Counted from the stretch's first letter, positions 1-7,130 are shown. The stretch: 11,129 nt of DNA from CAYMCV01 sp964389005 (GCA_964389005.1 CAYMCV010000081.1:1-11129), one strand, 5' to 3'. A program made the numbers and translations. The notes: generated from the sequence alone by a model not told the origin.

Positions 1-519
1 AACCCTAAGAGAAATATCCATGTAATGGATACCAAGGGAACGGCAGGCGTGATGTTGTTGCTTTTACAACGCGCTGAGAAACTCATATCTGAAGGCAATG
101 ATTTTGAGAGCGTTTGTACACAATTGGAAAAGTACAAGGACGAGTTGCAAATCACGTTTGTCTTATCGACCTATGACAACTTGATTAAAGCCGGACGCAT
201 GAGTGCTTTTACGGGAGCGCTTGTCAAAGGACTCGGTATCTATATGATTGCAAAGAAATCGGCAGAGGGAACCATCGCGCTTGTAAAGAAGGTCAAAGGG
301 GAATCGCGTACCTTAAAGGCGATGATTGAACAGATTCGACAGACGAAGGATATCAGCAACAAGCCCGTCATTATTACACATTGTAAAAATGAAACCGGCG
401 CGAAACTGCTGAAGGCGATGCTTGAGAAGGAATTGAATGCGAAGAACGTCAGAATCTGCGTATGCCGCGGATTGACCAGTTTCTATGCTTGTGAAAAAGG
501 ATTGTTGGTCAGTTACTAA
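1..519 (+). CDS. DegV family fatty-acid-binding protein, C-terminal part (5' truncated by window)
   Basis: Frame 1 is open from the first base to the TAA at 517-519, so this is the 3' end of a longer gene. An internal ATG at 25 is not the true start: the residues before it (NPKRNIHV) continue the family pattern. DegV proteins bind a fatty acid between two domains; in Firmicutes some act as FakB subunits that present fatty acids to the kinase FakA for phospholipid synthesis. The visible part is the family's C-terminal domain. It has a leucine-rich helix followed by LISEG, the hallmark segment STYDNLIKAGRMS (DegV: S-x-L-x-x-L-x-K-x-GR-x-S), a KVKGESR segment, and the terminal RGLTSFYACEKGLLVSY signature. 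The loop after GRMS (TGALVKGLGIYMIAKKSAEG) departs from the usual LLNIKPIL-x-x-x-x-G wording, so ligand choice may differ. Family assignment is firm; FakB function is inference. A terminator follows directly. Confidence 0.9.
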   Translation, partial: NPKRNIHVMDTKGTAGVMLLLLQRAEKLISEGNDFESVCTQLEKYKDELQITFVLSTYDNLIKAGRMSAFTGALVKGLGIYMIAKKSAEGTIALVKKVKGESRTLKAMIEQIRQTKDISNKPVIITHCKNETGAKLLKAMLEKELNAKNVRICVCRGLTSFYACEKGLLVSY

Positions 520-540
520 AGAGACATCTATGAAATACAA

Positions 541-568
541 AAGGAGTGTGTTCGCACATTCCTTTTTT
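541..568 (+). terminator. Rho-independent terminator of the degV-family gene
   Basis: A 10-bp stem (AAGGAGTGTG / CACATTCCTT, one G-U pair) closes on a TTCG tetraloop and runs into six Ts at 563-568. It lies 22 nt after the stop codon and just before the cardiolipin synthase promoter, so it separates the two transcription units. Confidence 0.9.
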
Positions 569-585
569 GGTTATGTAAATATCAA

Positions 586-614
586 TTGATAAAGTGTCTA
601 AAAACAGATATAAT
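586..614 (+). promoter_or_regulatory. Sigma-A-type promoter of the cardiolipin synthase gene
   Basis: TTGATA (586-591), a 17-nt spacer and a perfect TATAAT (609-614). Transcription would start near 621, giving a leader of about 22 nt before the ATG at 643. The -35 element coincides with an in-frame TTG at 586, so that upstream codon cannot be the real translation start. Confidence 0.85.
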
Positions 615-642
615 GGATTTGTATATGTTTGAGGAGACTACA

Positions 643-2205
643 ATGCAGGAGAACAACACCGACAAGAGAATAAAAAAACCACGCAAGAAACGTAATTATC
701 TCAAAACCATGATTCGCTGTTTGATCATTTTTATCTTGATTCTGATTCAGATTGCGGTCATTTTGGCATTGGCTTATTACTTAAATCGGTTTGCAATATA
801 TGTCTATATTGTCATCGGAGTACTTAGCGTTATCATACTGCTGTCGTTGATATCGCAGGAGCGAAATGCAGCATATAAGATTTATTGGATGGGAGTAGTG
901 CTTGTCTTTCCGATTGTCGGTCATATCATGTATGAACTGTGGGGCAATGAAAAGGTCAATCGGAAGTCACATCGTGCGATTCAGCGTTGCATTGATGACA
1001 TGAATCTGCAACAAACTTTTCATGAGGAGCCGATTGCGAAGCTTTCTGCGGAGAATGCAAGTAACGGACGAATGTCGCGATATCTTTCGAACCAGGGGTT
1101 CCCATTATATGAGAATACCAAGGTTTCTTATTTTGATATCGGCGAGAAGGCATTTATTGACATGGAACAGGAACTTGCAAAGGCGAAGTTTTTTATCTGT
1201 ATCAGTTTTTTTACCATTGCTGACGGTGAAATTTGGGATAAAATTTGCACGATACTCGAGCAAAAGGTGCGCGAGGGCGTGCGTGTGCAGGTGATGTATG
1301 ACGATGCCGGTTCGGTCTTTCAATTGTCCGATTCCACGGTAGAGAAAATCATCGAAAAGGGAATTGAGGTATTGCGATTCAATCCGATGGAGCGCGGCTA
1401 TCATCGATTGTTTTTAAACTATAGAAACCATCAAAAAATTGTCGTCATTGACGGCTCTGTTGCTTACACCGGCGGAATCAACGCAAGTGACCGCTATGCC
1501 AACATAGATTCCCCATACGGTCATTGGAAGGATATTGCTGTCAAACTTGAGGGCGATGCGGTATGGAGCATGAGTCTCATTTTCCTCGGAATGTGGGAAG
1601 CCTCCGGCAAGAAAGAGGATCCGGAAACATACCGTCCTATGCGGAGTGTATCGGGAGGAACGTGTTGTCAGCCGTTTGCGGACGGACCGTCCAATAATCC
1701 GGCGAATGAGGCAATGGATATGTTTTTGCAGATGATTTATGCGGCAACGGAAGAAATCAACATCATGACGCCGTATCTAATCATCGATGATACCATGCGT
1801 GATGCGCTGTGTATTGCGGCGAAGAGCGGTGTAAAAGTGACAATCATTACGCCTGGGATACCGGATAAAAAGTGGACCAAGCGAATTACGGAAGGGCACT
1901 ACGGGACGTTGCTCAAAGCAGGCGTGCGGATATTTGAATACACGCCGGGGTTTGTTCATGCAAAGATGTGTCAGAATGAGACTTCGGCAATTATTGGAAC
2001 GATTAACATGGATTTCAGAAGTTTCTTTTTGCACTTTGAAAATGGAGTGTGGATTCCGCAGGGTGAGGTCAGAACTGCGATTCGCGACGATTTCTTCCGT
2101 ACGCTTTTGCAATGCGACGAAGTCCTGTATGAAGTATGGAAAAAGAGACCGTTGCATGTAAGAATTTGTCAATGGGTTGGCGCTTGGGTGAAGTGTCAAT
2201 TTTAA
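643..2205 (+). CDS. cls: Cardiolipin synthase (phospholipase D family)
   Basis: A membrane enzyme that joins two phosphatidylglycerols into cardiolipin plus glycerol. The ATG at 643 is preferred: GAGGAG at 631-636 gives 6-nt spacing, and the in-frame codons further upstream lie in the promoter. The 520-residue product has a basic N-terminus, two transmembrane helices (about 26-47 and 51-70) and a further hydrophobic PLDc_N stretch (about 80-98), then two PLD catalytic halves. Half one has a canonical HKD motif, HQKIVVID (H263, K265, D270), followed by GGIN. Half two has HAK (H439, K441) followed by the family tail GTINMDFRS and FLHFENGVW. In half two the expected Asp is Glu (E446), and the stretch between HAK and GT looks one residue shorter than usual. 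His and Lys are intact, so activity is likely. Size and layout are typical of Firmicutes Cls. Monocistronic, with its own promoter. Confidence 0.93.
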   Translation: MQENNTDKRIKKPRKKRNYLKTMIRCLIIFILILIQIAVILALAYYLNRFAIYVYIVIGVLSVIILLSLISQERNAAYKIYWMGVVLVFPIVGHIMYELWGNEKVNRKSHRAIQRCIDDMNLQQTFHEEPIAKLSAENASNGRMSRYLSNQGFPLYENTKVSYFDIGEKAFIDMEQELAKAKFFICISFFTIADGEIWDKICTILEQKVREGVRVQVMYDDAGSVFQLSDSTVEKIIEKGIEVLRFNPMERGYHRLFLNYRNHQKIVVIDGSVAYTGGINASDRYANIDSPYGHWKDIAVKLEGDAVWSMSLIFLGMWEASGKKEDPETYRPMRSVSGGTCCQPFADGPSNNPANEAMDMFLQMIYAATEEINIMTPYLIIDDTMRDALCIAAKSGVKVTIITPGIPDKKWTKRITEGHYGTLLKAGVRIFEYTPGFVHAKMCQNETSAIIGTINMDFRSFFLHFENGVWIPQGEVRTAIRDDFFRTLLQCDEVLYEVWKKRPLHVRICQWVGAWVKCQF

Positions 2206-2212
2206 TGATACA

Positions 2213-2271
2213 GGCACTTAAAGTCACAAGCATTCATGCTTGCATGAAATGCTTGATGATTTTAAAGTGCC
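2213..2271. repeat. Long imperfect hairpin immediately downstream of cls
   Basis: GGCACTT (2213-2219) pairs with AAAGTGCC (2264-2271). The pairing continues inward through TCA/TGA, CAAGCATT/AATGCTTG and CATG/CATG around a CTTG loop, with a few single-base bulges. The 59-nt element begins 8 nt after the cls stop codon. It lacks a T-tract on either side, so it is not a standard intrinsic terminator. It could stabilise the cls mRNA 3' end, or be one unit of a dispersed palindromic repeat family. Confidence 0.7.
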
Positions 2272-2272
2272 C

Positions 2273-2330
2273 AACAATAATTCGGAAGTAGCAATTTACG
2301 GAGTAAATTCGCGGATTCCGAATTATTGTT
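2273..2330. repeat. 58-bp inverted repeat with perfect 15-bp arms and an inner hairpin
   Basis: The outer arms AACAATAATTCGGAA (2273-2287) and TTCCGAATTATTGTT (2316-2330) are perfect reverse complements. Between them is a second hairpin, AATTTAC-GGA-GTAAATT (2293-2309). The whole element starts one base after the preceding hairpin ends and abuts the following direct repeat. There is no coding potential and no T-tract. The precise arms and nested core look like a short palindromic intergenic element, though a structured cls 3' UTR cannot be excluded. Confidence 0.8.
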
Positions 2331-2442
2331 AGAATTGCGAGAGTTGCGAAGCAACGGAGCAATTTGTATCATTAGTACCCTTGGGTAAAAATAGAATTGC
2401 GAGAGTTGCGAAGCAACGGAGCAATTTGTATCATTAGTACCC
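2330..2442. repeat. Two identical 51-bp direct repeats, each with a nested hairpin
   Basis: Copies at 2330-2380 and 2392-2442 are identical over 51 bp (TAGAATTGCGAGAG... to ...TTAGTACCC), with a period of 62 bp. Each copy folds on itself: AATTGC (2333-2338) pairs with GCAATT (2359-2364), and inside it GTTGC pairs with GCAAC around a GAA loop. The 11-nt linker (2381-2391) lets TACCC of copy one pair with GGGTA. The lack of any divergence implies recent duplication or sequence conservation. No plausible protein is encoded. Confidence 0.9.
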
Positions 2443-2444
2443 AT

Positions 2445-2473
2445 CCATCCATTTTTTATTTTAAATAGGATGG
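2445..2473. repeat. AT-rich inverted repeat before the kinase promoter
   Basis: CCATCC (2445-2450) and GGATGG (2468-2473) flank a T/A-rich core whose ATTT and AAAT can extend the stem past one bulge. It closes the repeat cluster and overlaps the presumed -35 region of the kinase promoter. It could be an operator or simply part of the repeat array; nothing in the sequence decides between these. Confidence 0.4.
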
Positions 2474-2499
2474 AAAAAATAATTGTAATCTAGTATAAT
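2470..2499 (+). promoter_or_regulatory. Probable promoter of the kinase-phosphatase unit
   Basis: A perfect TATAAT at 2494-2499 stands about 82 nt before the kinase ATG. The -35 region at suitable spacing (ATGGAA, 2470-2475) is a poor match, which suggests a weak or activator-dependent promoter. The choice rests mainly on the -10 box. Confidence 0.5.
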
Positions 2500-2580
2500 A
2501 AGAGTATTAGGGGTATTCAGGGATGCTTTTGTAACACAGGGCAGACACAAGAATGATAATAGGATTGGAGACTATAGGGC

Positions 2581-4452
2581 ATGGAAACATCCGATATCAA
2601 GAAAATGTGTTTGAGTTGTATGCACATGGGGAAGGAAGAAGAGTTTTGTCCGGTATGCGGAAAGGACAAAAAGGGAAGCCGCAGTTACGGACGTGCGTTG
2701 GAGCCCGGCACGATTTTAAACGGAAAGATTTTAATCGGAAATATTCTTGGCATGGGAAATTTCGGAATTACTTACATGGGTTTTGATATGCTGCTCGAAT
2801 ATCGTGTGGCTGTCAAAGAATTTTTTCCGGATGAAATGGTAGAGAGGGAAGATAACGGCAGTTTAAGGGTTGCCGATGAGGCCGATGCCGAGGAATTTGA
2901 AGAAGAAAGCAGGGCTTACCAGCGAGAAGCCCGTATTTTGGCGCAGTTTTCCAAGTATCCCGGTATTGTTTCGATTCGCGAACTTTTTTATGAGAATAAT
3001 ACCGGCTATATGGTAATGGAATTCTTAGAGGGCGGAACGCTAAGAAGATATATCGACACGCATGGAGGAAAGATTCCCGCAGAAGATGCGCTGATGCTGA
3101 TGGAACCGGTTATCTCTTCCATGGAGGAGATACACAAGAGCGGTTTGATTCACCGTGACATTAGTCCGGAGAACATTATGCTGGATACCGACGGTAGCAT
3201 CAAAGTGATTGATTTCGGTGCGACCAAGAAGTTGAACAATGCCACGGCACAGGTATATTTTGGAAAGTTTGGATACGCGCCGCTTGAGCAGATGGTCGGC
3301 ACGGGGCAAGGACCTTGGACGGATGTTTACGGTATCTGTGCGACATTGTATTGCATGATTACAGGAGATATTCCGACAGATGCGTTCCAGAGAAGCATGG
3401 GTGAGCCTTTGACACCACTGTCAGAATACAATATTCCGATTGAAAAGTCTGTGGAAGATGCGATTATGAAGGGCCTGTCGATGGAAACCATCGATCGACA
3501 GCAAGATATGGGACAATTGCGACGTGCTCTGTACGGGACACGTACGCGTATCGTTACAAGTGAAGATGCAGAGAGTGGTTTCCCGCTTGCAATCATGATT
3601 CGCGACAAGAATAAACGCGTATGGTTCGGTCATTATCCGATGAACGAGCTAACGGGTCCACGTTTGACAACAGACATTATTTATGCCAATTATCGGATGG
3701 ACGGTTCCACGGTGATTGAGGGCAAGAGCTATCGTCGGTTTGCAATGAAAGACGCACCGATGTCGAAGGATTTTCGCTATGTCAATAAAGCGCGCATTCA
3801 GGAGGAGAGCCGCAGATATCGTATTTTTGAATCTACGGAGATTCCTTGGTTAATTATGCACAGTTCAGGCGACAAACTCATACTTCAGTCTGAGTATGTT
3901 TTAGATTATCGCCTTTTTGATGAGAGCAAATATATGGATTTCAGTGAGAGAGAAATTGCGAAGATTCGCTTTGGAATCAGTTGGGAGACCAGTAAGATTC
4001 GCGAGTGGTTAAACCGTGATTTCTTTCGTGAGGCTTTTACACCGGAAGAGCAGTCCAAAATTCTGATTCGTGAGGTGAATACACCGATTTCATCTTTTAC
4101 GGATCAGGTTACATACGATCGAATATTCCTTCCGTCGGCGGAAGAAACGGTACACGGCTTTGACAGTCATCTTGTAAGAGCCGGCAATACCCTGCGGGCA
4201 GCGGAAGAACAGAAGCAGATTCTGTTCTCACAGTATGCGGCAGCCAGAAAGGTTGACGAAGCGATGCCTGTTGGATATGGGTTGCGTACACGCGGAACCA
4301 TTGATTTACATCGTAAGACACTTGCTTACGGCGAAAGTTGTGAAGGGCATTCAGTGCAGAACAACGGTGAGATGCGTTGTTGGCGTTTGGATGTTCCTAT
4401 GGGAATTCGCCCGATTATTTACGTGGATGCAAGTGAAATCGTTGATGTGTAA
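2581..4452 (+). CDS. Zinc-ribbon/Ser-Thr protein kinase/DUF6273 fusion protein
   Basis: A Hanks-type kinase that would phosphorylate Ser/Thr on unknown partners, probably in the cytoplasm, since I see no signal peptide or membrane helix. Order over 623 residues: an N-terminal four-cysteine zinc ribbon (C10xxC13 and C23xxC26); kinase domain about 45-320; then DUF6273 about 335-620. Kinase landmarks: glycine loop GMGNFG (57-62), VAVK Lys79, a likely helix-C Glu116, HRD with D193, N198, DFG (211-213) and GYAPLEQ in place of APE. All catalytic residues are present. DUF6273 is recognised from SKIREWLN, the FLPSAEE segment and the GIRPIIYVD ending; its function is unknown. The ATG at 2581 has GGAG at 2567-2570, 10 nt upstream. 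A phosphatase gene follows after 32 nt in the same direction. Kinase and ribbon calls are firm; DUF6273 is recognised from memory of the family. Confidence 0.88.
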   Translation: METSDIKKMCLSCMHMGKEEEFCPVCGKDKKGSRSYGRALEPGTILNGKILIGNILGMGNFGITYMGFDMLLEYRVAVKEFFPDEMVEREDNGSLRVADEADAEEFEEESRAYQREARILAQFSKYPGIVSIRELFYENNTGYMVMEFLEGGTLRRYIDTHGGKIPAEDALMLMEPVISSMEEIHKSGLIHRDISPENIMLDTDGSIKVIDFGATKKLNNATAQVYFGKFGYAPLEQMVGTGQGPWTDVYGICATLYCMITGDIPTDAFQRSMGEPLTPLSEYNIPIEKSVEDAIMKGLSMETIDRQQDMGQLRRALYGTRTRIVTSEDAESGFPLAIMIRDKNKRVWFGHYPMNELTGPRLTTDIIYANYRMDGSTVIEGKSYRRFAMKDAPMSKDFRYVNKARIQEESRRYRIFESTEIPWLIMHSSGDKLILQSEYVLDYRLFDESKYMDFSEREIAKIRFGISWETSKIREWLNRDFFREAFTPEEQSKILIREVNTPISSFTDQVTYDRIFLPSAEETVHGFDSHLVRAGNTLRAAEEQKQILFSQYAAARKVDEAMPVGYGLRTRGTIDLHRKTLAYGESCEGHSVQNNGEMRCWRLDVPMGIRPIIYVDASEIVDV

Positions 4453-4484
4453 TCCGTAAAACCGAAAAGAAAAGGAATCATGCG

Positions 4485-5255
4485 ATGAACACATATGTGA
4501 TGAGTGATATTCATGGACAATACAGTACCTTTCGCAGGATGCTGGCGAGAATCAACTTGCAAAAGGACGATAAACTTTATATTTTAGGGGATGCAATTGA
4601 CCGCGGACCGGATGGAATCAAGATTCTTCAACACATTTTGGAGATGCCAAACGTTGAGTTCGTTCTGGGGAATCATGAACTGCTGCTTTTGGATGCGTTG
4701 CATAACTTACGTGACATCATAGACAGAGACCGACACGATACAGACGACTTGGATTTGTGGCGTGACCCATGTAACGGCGGTATCTATACATACGAACGTT
4801 TCTTGGAATTACCGGGGTCGGAGCAGAAGCGTATTGAAGAATACCTGCAGAATGCATGGATTATTCGTAAACTAAAAATTAATAAAAAGACCTTTTATCT
4901 GTCGCACGCATATGCGCTGAAGAAGCCTGTCGGTAATGGTGTGAAGTATCCGGATTTGACGCATGCGGAGATATGGAGCGTTGTATGGCAAAGTATTTAC
5001 GAGCGACGTTTCGCAACCGCAAATGCCGAGACATTGTTTCCGAACAAACGGCATATTTACATTGCCGGTCATACATTTACGCAGCGTTTGGATTGTCTTG
5101 ATGAGAATGGTCGCGGAAAAGTTTTTCATTCGAAGGATTATTATGGCTATCAAGTGTATAATATAGATTGTGGGATGGCGCTTAAGAACAAGTCCAGCCA
5201 GTTGGCGTGTATGCGGCTGGAGGATGAAGTTATATTCTATGAATCTTTATTATAA
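4485..5255 (+). CDS. PPP-type metallophosphoesterase, likely Ser/Thr protein phosphatase
   Basis: A 256-residue calcineurin-like enzyme that uses a two-metal centre to hydrolyse phosphomonoesters. The full PPP motif set is visible: DIH (D8, H10), GDAIDRG (35-41), GNHE (62-65), a metal-ligand candidate H141 in LSHAYAL, and GHT (195-197), followed by the typical IDCG (227-230). This pattern matches bacterial Ser/Thr phosphatases of the PrpA/PrpB type and also diadenosine tetraphosphatase relatives, so the substrate is not settled by motifs alone. Context helps: the ATG is 32 nt after the kinase stop codon, with AAGGAA at 4472-4477, so the two genes are probably cotranscribed and the enzyme may reverse the kinase's phosphorylation. 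No promoter or terminator was found in the gap. The gene ends 10 nt from the convergent dehydrogenase gene. Confidence 0.88.
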   Translation: MNTYVMSDIHGQYSTFRRMLARINLQKDDKLYILGDAIDRGPDGIKILQHILEMPNVEFVLGNHELLLLDALHNLRDIIDRDRHDTDDLDLWRDPCNGGIYTYERFLELPGSEQKRIEEYLQNAWIIRKLKINKKTFYLSHAYALKKPVGNGVKYPDLTHAEIWSVVWQSIYERRFATANAETLFPNKRHIYIAGHTFTQRLDCLDENGRGKVFHSKDYYGYQVYNIDCGMALKNKSSQLACMRLEDEVIFYESLL

Positions 5256-5265
5256 AAGATAAATT

Positions 5266-5994
5266 TTACGTCCATCCGCCATCAAACGTGATGACTTGTC
5301 CGGTCAAATACTGCGGTGCTTCTGCAATCGACAAAATCATTTCAGCAACTTCGGTAGTAGTTGCCATGCGTCCGGCGGGAATTTCATCACATAGGGCGCG
5401 AAGGTCGTCAGGTGTCAAATGACGATTCATATCCGTATCAACCAATCCACAGGCGATGGCATTGACACTGATTCCCGAAGGAGCGAGTTCTTTGGCAAGC
5501 GCGCGGGTGAAGGCATTCAATCCGCCTTTGGAAGCGGAGTAAGCAACTTCCATGGAAGCACCGACGTTTCCCCATACAGAAGATACGTTGAGAATGCGAC
5601 CATGGGATTGGCGTAACATCAAAGGAATTGCCTTACGTGATGTTAGGAAGGCAGCAGAGAGATTGGTTTGCAGAATCTGCGACCATGCTTCCGGCTGCAT
5701 ATCTTGTAACAGGCCGTAGTAAGCGATACCTGCGTTGTTCAACAACACATCCAGCGAAGAAATCTGCGAGAATATCGTATCAACGAAGGTTACATCTTGT
5801 ATATCACCACAGAAACAGGTACAGGAGATACCATAGTTGTCTTCGAGTTCTTTTTTTAACGCAGAAAGCGCAGTCTCGCAGGTATGACAGACGAGATACA
5901 GATGATACCCACGTGATGCGAACAGGCGGGCGGTCTCTTTGCCGATTCCGCGTGAGGCTCCCGTAATCAAAGCGTATTTTGGAAGATGAACCAT
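5266..5994 (-). CDS. Short-chain dehydrogenase/reductase, FabG-like
   Basis: A classical SDR of 242 residues that would reduce a carbonyl with NAD(P)H; 3-oxoacyl-ACP reductase is the nearest well-known relative. The Rossmann motif is TGASRGIG (11-18), followed by D64, NNAG (86-89), N111, the catalytic Ser in VSS (138-139) and YSASK (Y152, K156), so the catalytic tetrad is complete. The C-terminus has the usual YLTGQVITFDGG. I chose the ATG at 5994 over one at 6009: the latter directly abuts AGGAA, whereas the former has GGGG about 9 nt upstream and the normal short lead into the first strand. No fatty-acid synthesis genes are adjacent, so it is not safe to call it fabG; another ketone or sugar substrate is possible. 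It has its own promoter (6042-6070) and is divergent from trxB. Confidence 0.88.
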   Translation of the reverse strand: MVHLPKYALITGASRGIGKETARLFASRGYHLYLVCHTCETALSALKKELEDNYGISCTCFCGDIQDVTFVDTIFSQISSLDVLLNNAGIAYYGLLQDMQPEAWSQILQTNLSAAFLTSRKAIPLMLRQSHGRILNVSSVWGNVGASMEVAYSASKGGLNAFTRALAKELAPSGISVNAIACGLVDTDMNRHLTPDDLRALCDEIPAGRMATTTEVAEMILSIAEAPQYLTGQVITFDGGWT

Positions 5995-6041
5995 GTTTTT
6001 TATCCCCATTTCCTATTTTTTAGATGTTGTTCTTTTCCAAA

Positions 6042-6070
6042 AGTATAGTCTGCAAGGCGAGAAAAGTCAA
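6042..6070 (-). promoter_or_regulatory. Sigma-A-type promoter of the SDR gene
   Basis: Read on the minus strand: TTGACT (6070-6065), a 17-nt spacer and TATACT (6047-6042). Each hexamer matches consensus at five of six positions. Transcription would start near 6035, about 40 nt before the chosen ATG at 5994. Confidence 0.8.
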
Positions 6071-6087
6071 TTCACCACAGGGGAATG

Positions 6088-6093
6088 TATAGA
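6088..6093 (+). promoter_or_regulatory. Possible -10 element for trxB
   Basis: TATAGA at 6088-6093, preceded by TG, is the best -10 candidate in the short divergent spacer. No good -35 lies 16-18 nt upstream; the position is occupied by the -35 of the opposing SDR promoter. If both are used, the two promoters overlap and could interfere with each other. Confidence 0.3.
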
Positions 6094-6124
6094 TTGAAGT
6101 TAAAAAAGACGGAGGCATATAAAA

Positions 6125-7036
6125 ATGTATGATTTAATCATTATCGGTTCCGGACCGGCAGGTCTTGCGGCGGCAATTTATGCGCAAAGGGCGAAATTGG
6201 ACACGCTTGTTTTGGAGCGCGCGGGTATCAGCGGCGGACAGGTTCTTACCACATATGAAGTTGATAATTATCCTGCATTGCCGGGTATCGGCGGAATCGC
6301 TTTGTCGCAACAAATGCGGGAACATGCGGACAAGCTGGGTGCAATTTTTGAGGAAGAGGAAGTGCAGTCCATAGAGGACTGTGGCGCTTATAAGAAGGTT
6401 ATTTGCGAGAAACTTAACTATGAGACCAAATGCGTTATCATTGCAACCGGCGCGAAACACGCCAAGTTGCAGATTCCGGGAGAAGATGAACTTGCGGGCA
6501 TGGGCGTTTCCTATTGTGCAACATGCGACGGAGCTTTCTTTAAGGATCGTACGGTAGCCGTGGTCGGCGGTGGTGATGTGGCGGTAGAAGATGCAATTTT
6601 TCTGGCTCGTATCTGCAGAAAGGTGTATCTGATACACAGACGGGATGAGTTACGTGCGGCGGCATCCTTACAGGAAACCGTGCTTTCCATGAACAATGTG
6701 GAACCGCTTTGGAACTGTGCGGTACAAGGAATATCCGGTTCCGACCGGGTTGAAGAAATCACGGTATTAAATAAGAAGACGAACGAAATCACGAATCTTT
6801 CGGTGAACGGTATTTTCATTGCAGTCGGCATTCACCCCAATACGGAGGCGTTTATACCGTTGTTATCTGCAGACCAAGGCGGATACCTGATTGCAGGTGA
6901 GGATTGCGCCACGAATGTTGCGGGGATTTATGTTGCGGGCGATGCAAGGAAGAAACCGCTTCGGCAGATTGTAACGGCAGTTGCTGACGGTGCCAATGCA
7001 GTCAACAGTGCACAGGAATTTTTACGGACATTATAA
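6125..7036 (+). CDS. trxB: Thioredoxin-disulfide reductase
   Basis: A cytoplasmic FAD enzyme that passes electrons from NADPH to thioredoxin and so keeps protein thiols reduced. Length (303 residues) is normal for the low-molecular-weight bacterial type. Visible in order: FAD-binding GSGPAG (8-13); ATGA (107-110); the redox-active CATC (131-134) followed by DG; NADPH-binding GGGDVAVED (148-156); HRRDELRA (171-178), whose arginines favour NADPH; and the FAD-contact segment AGDARKKPLRQIVTA (271-285). Canonical GGGDSAVEE reads DVAVED here, a mild variation. The HRRxxxR signature argues against a ferredoxin-dependent or ferredoxin-NADP+ reductase-like relative. GGAGG at 6111-6115 stands 9 nt from the ATG. 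No thioredoxin gene is adjacent; a terminator follows, so it is probably monocistronic. Confidence 0.95.
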   Translation: MYDLIIIGSGPAGLAAAIYAQRAKLDTLVLERAGISGGQVLTTYEVDNYPALPGIGGIALSQQMREHADKLGAIFEEEEVQSIEDCGAYKKVICEKLNYETKCVIIATGAKHAKLQIPGEDELAGMGVSYCATCDGAFFKDRTVAVVGGGDVAVEDAIFLARICRKVYLIHRRDELRAAASLQETVLSMNNVEPLWNCAVQGISGSDRVEEITVLNKKTNEITNLSVNGIFIAVGIHPNTEAFIPLLSADQGGYLIAGEDCATNVAGIYVAGDARKKPLRQIVTAVADGANAVNSAQEFLRTL

Positions 7037-7052
7037 TGAAGAAATGAGATGA

Positions 7053-7086
7053 CACCACCTCGATTACAATCGCGGTGGTGCTTTTT
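7053..7086 (+). terminator. Rho-independent terminator of trxB
   Basis: CACCACC (7053-7059) pairs with GGTGGTG (7074-7080), with a further CGATT/AATCG segment inside after one mismatch. The stem is followed by CTTTTTG with five Ts at 7082-7086. It lies 16 nt past the trxB stop codon. Confidence 0.9.
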
Positions 7087-7130
7087 GTAGTAAATATACA
7101 TAAATTAAGGTAAAATTTGGAGCACTTTTA

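Noticed and set aside
586..642. Upstream TTG start extending cardiolipin synthase by 19 codons
   Set aside because: The TTG is the -35 hexamer of the gene's promoter and the next codons cover the -10; the ATG at 643 has a proper GAGGAG site.
2213..2442. CRISPR array
   Set aside because: There are only two copies of the repeat, the repeats are 51 bp with an 11-nt linker, and no cas gene is nearby.
2262..2444. 60-residue minus-strand open frame in the repeat cluster
   Set aside because: It is made of the palindromes and the duplicated 51-bp unit, with no recognisable protein and no ribosome site I could support.
5995..6009. Five-codon N-terminal extension of the SDR
   Set aside because: The ATG at 6009 directly abuts AGGAA with no spacer, and the extension does not fit the family's usual N-terminus.
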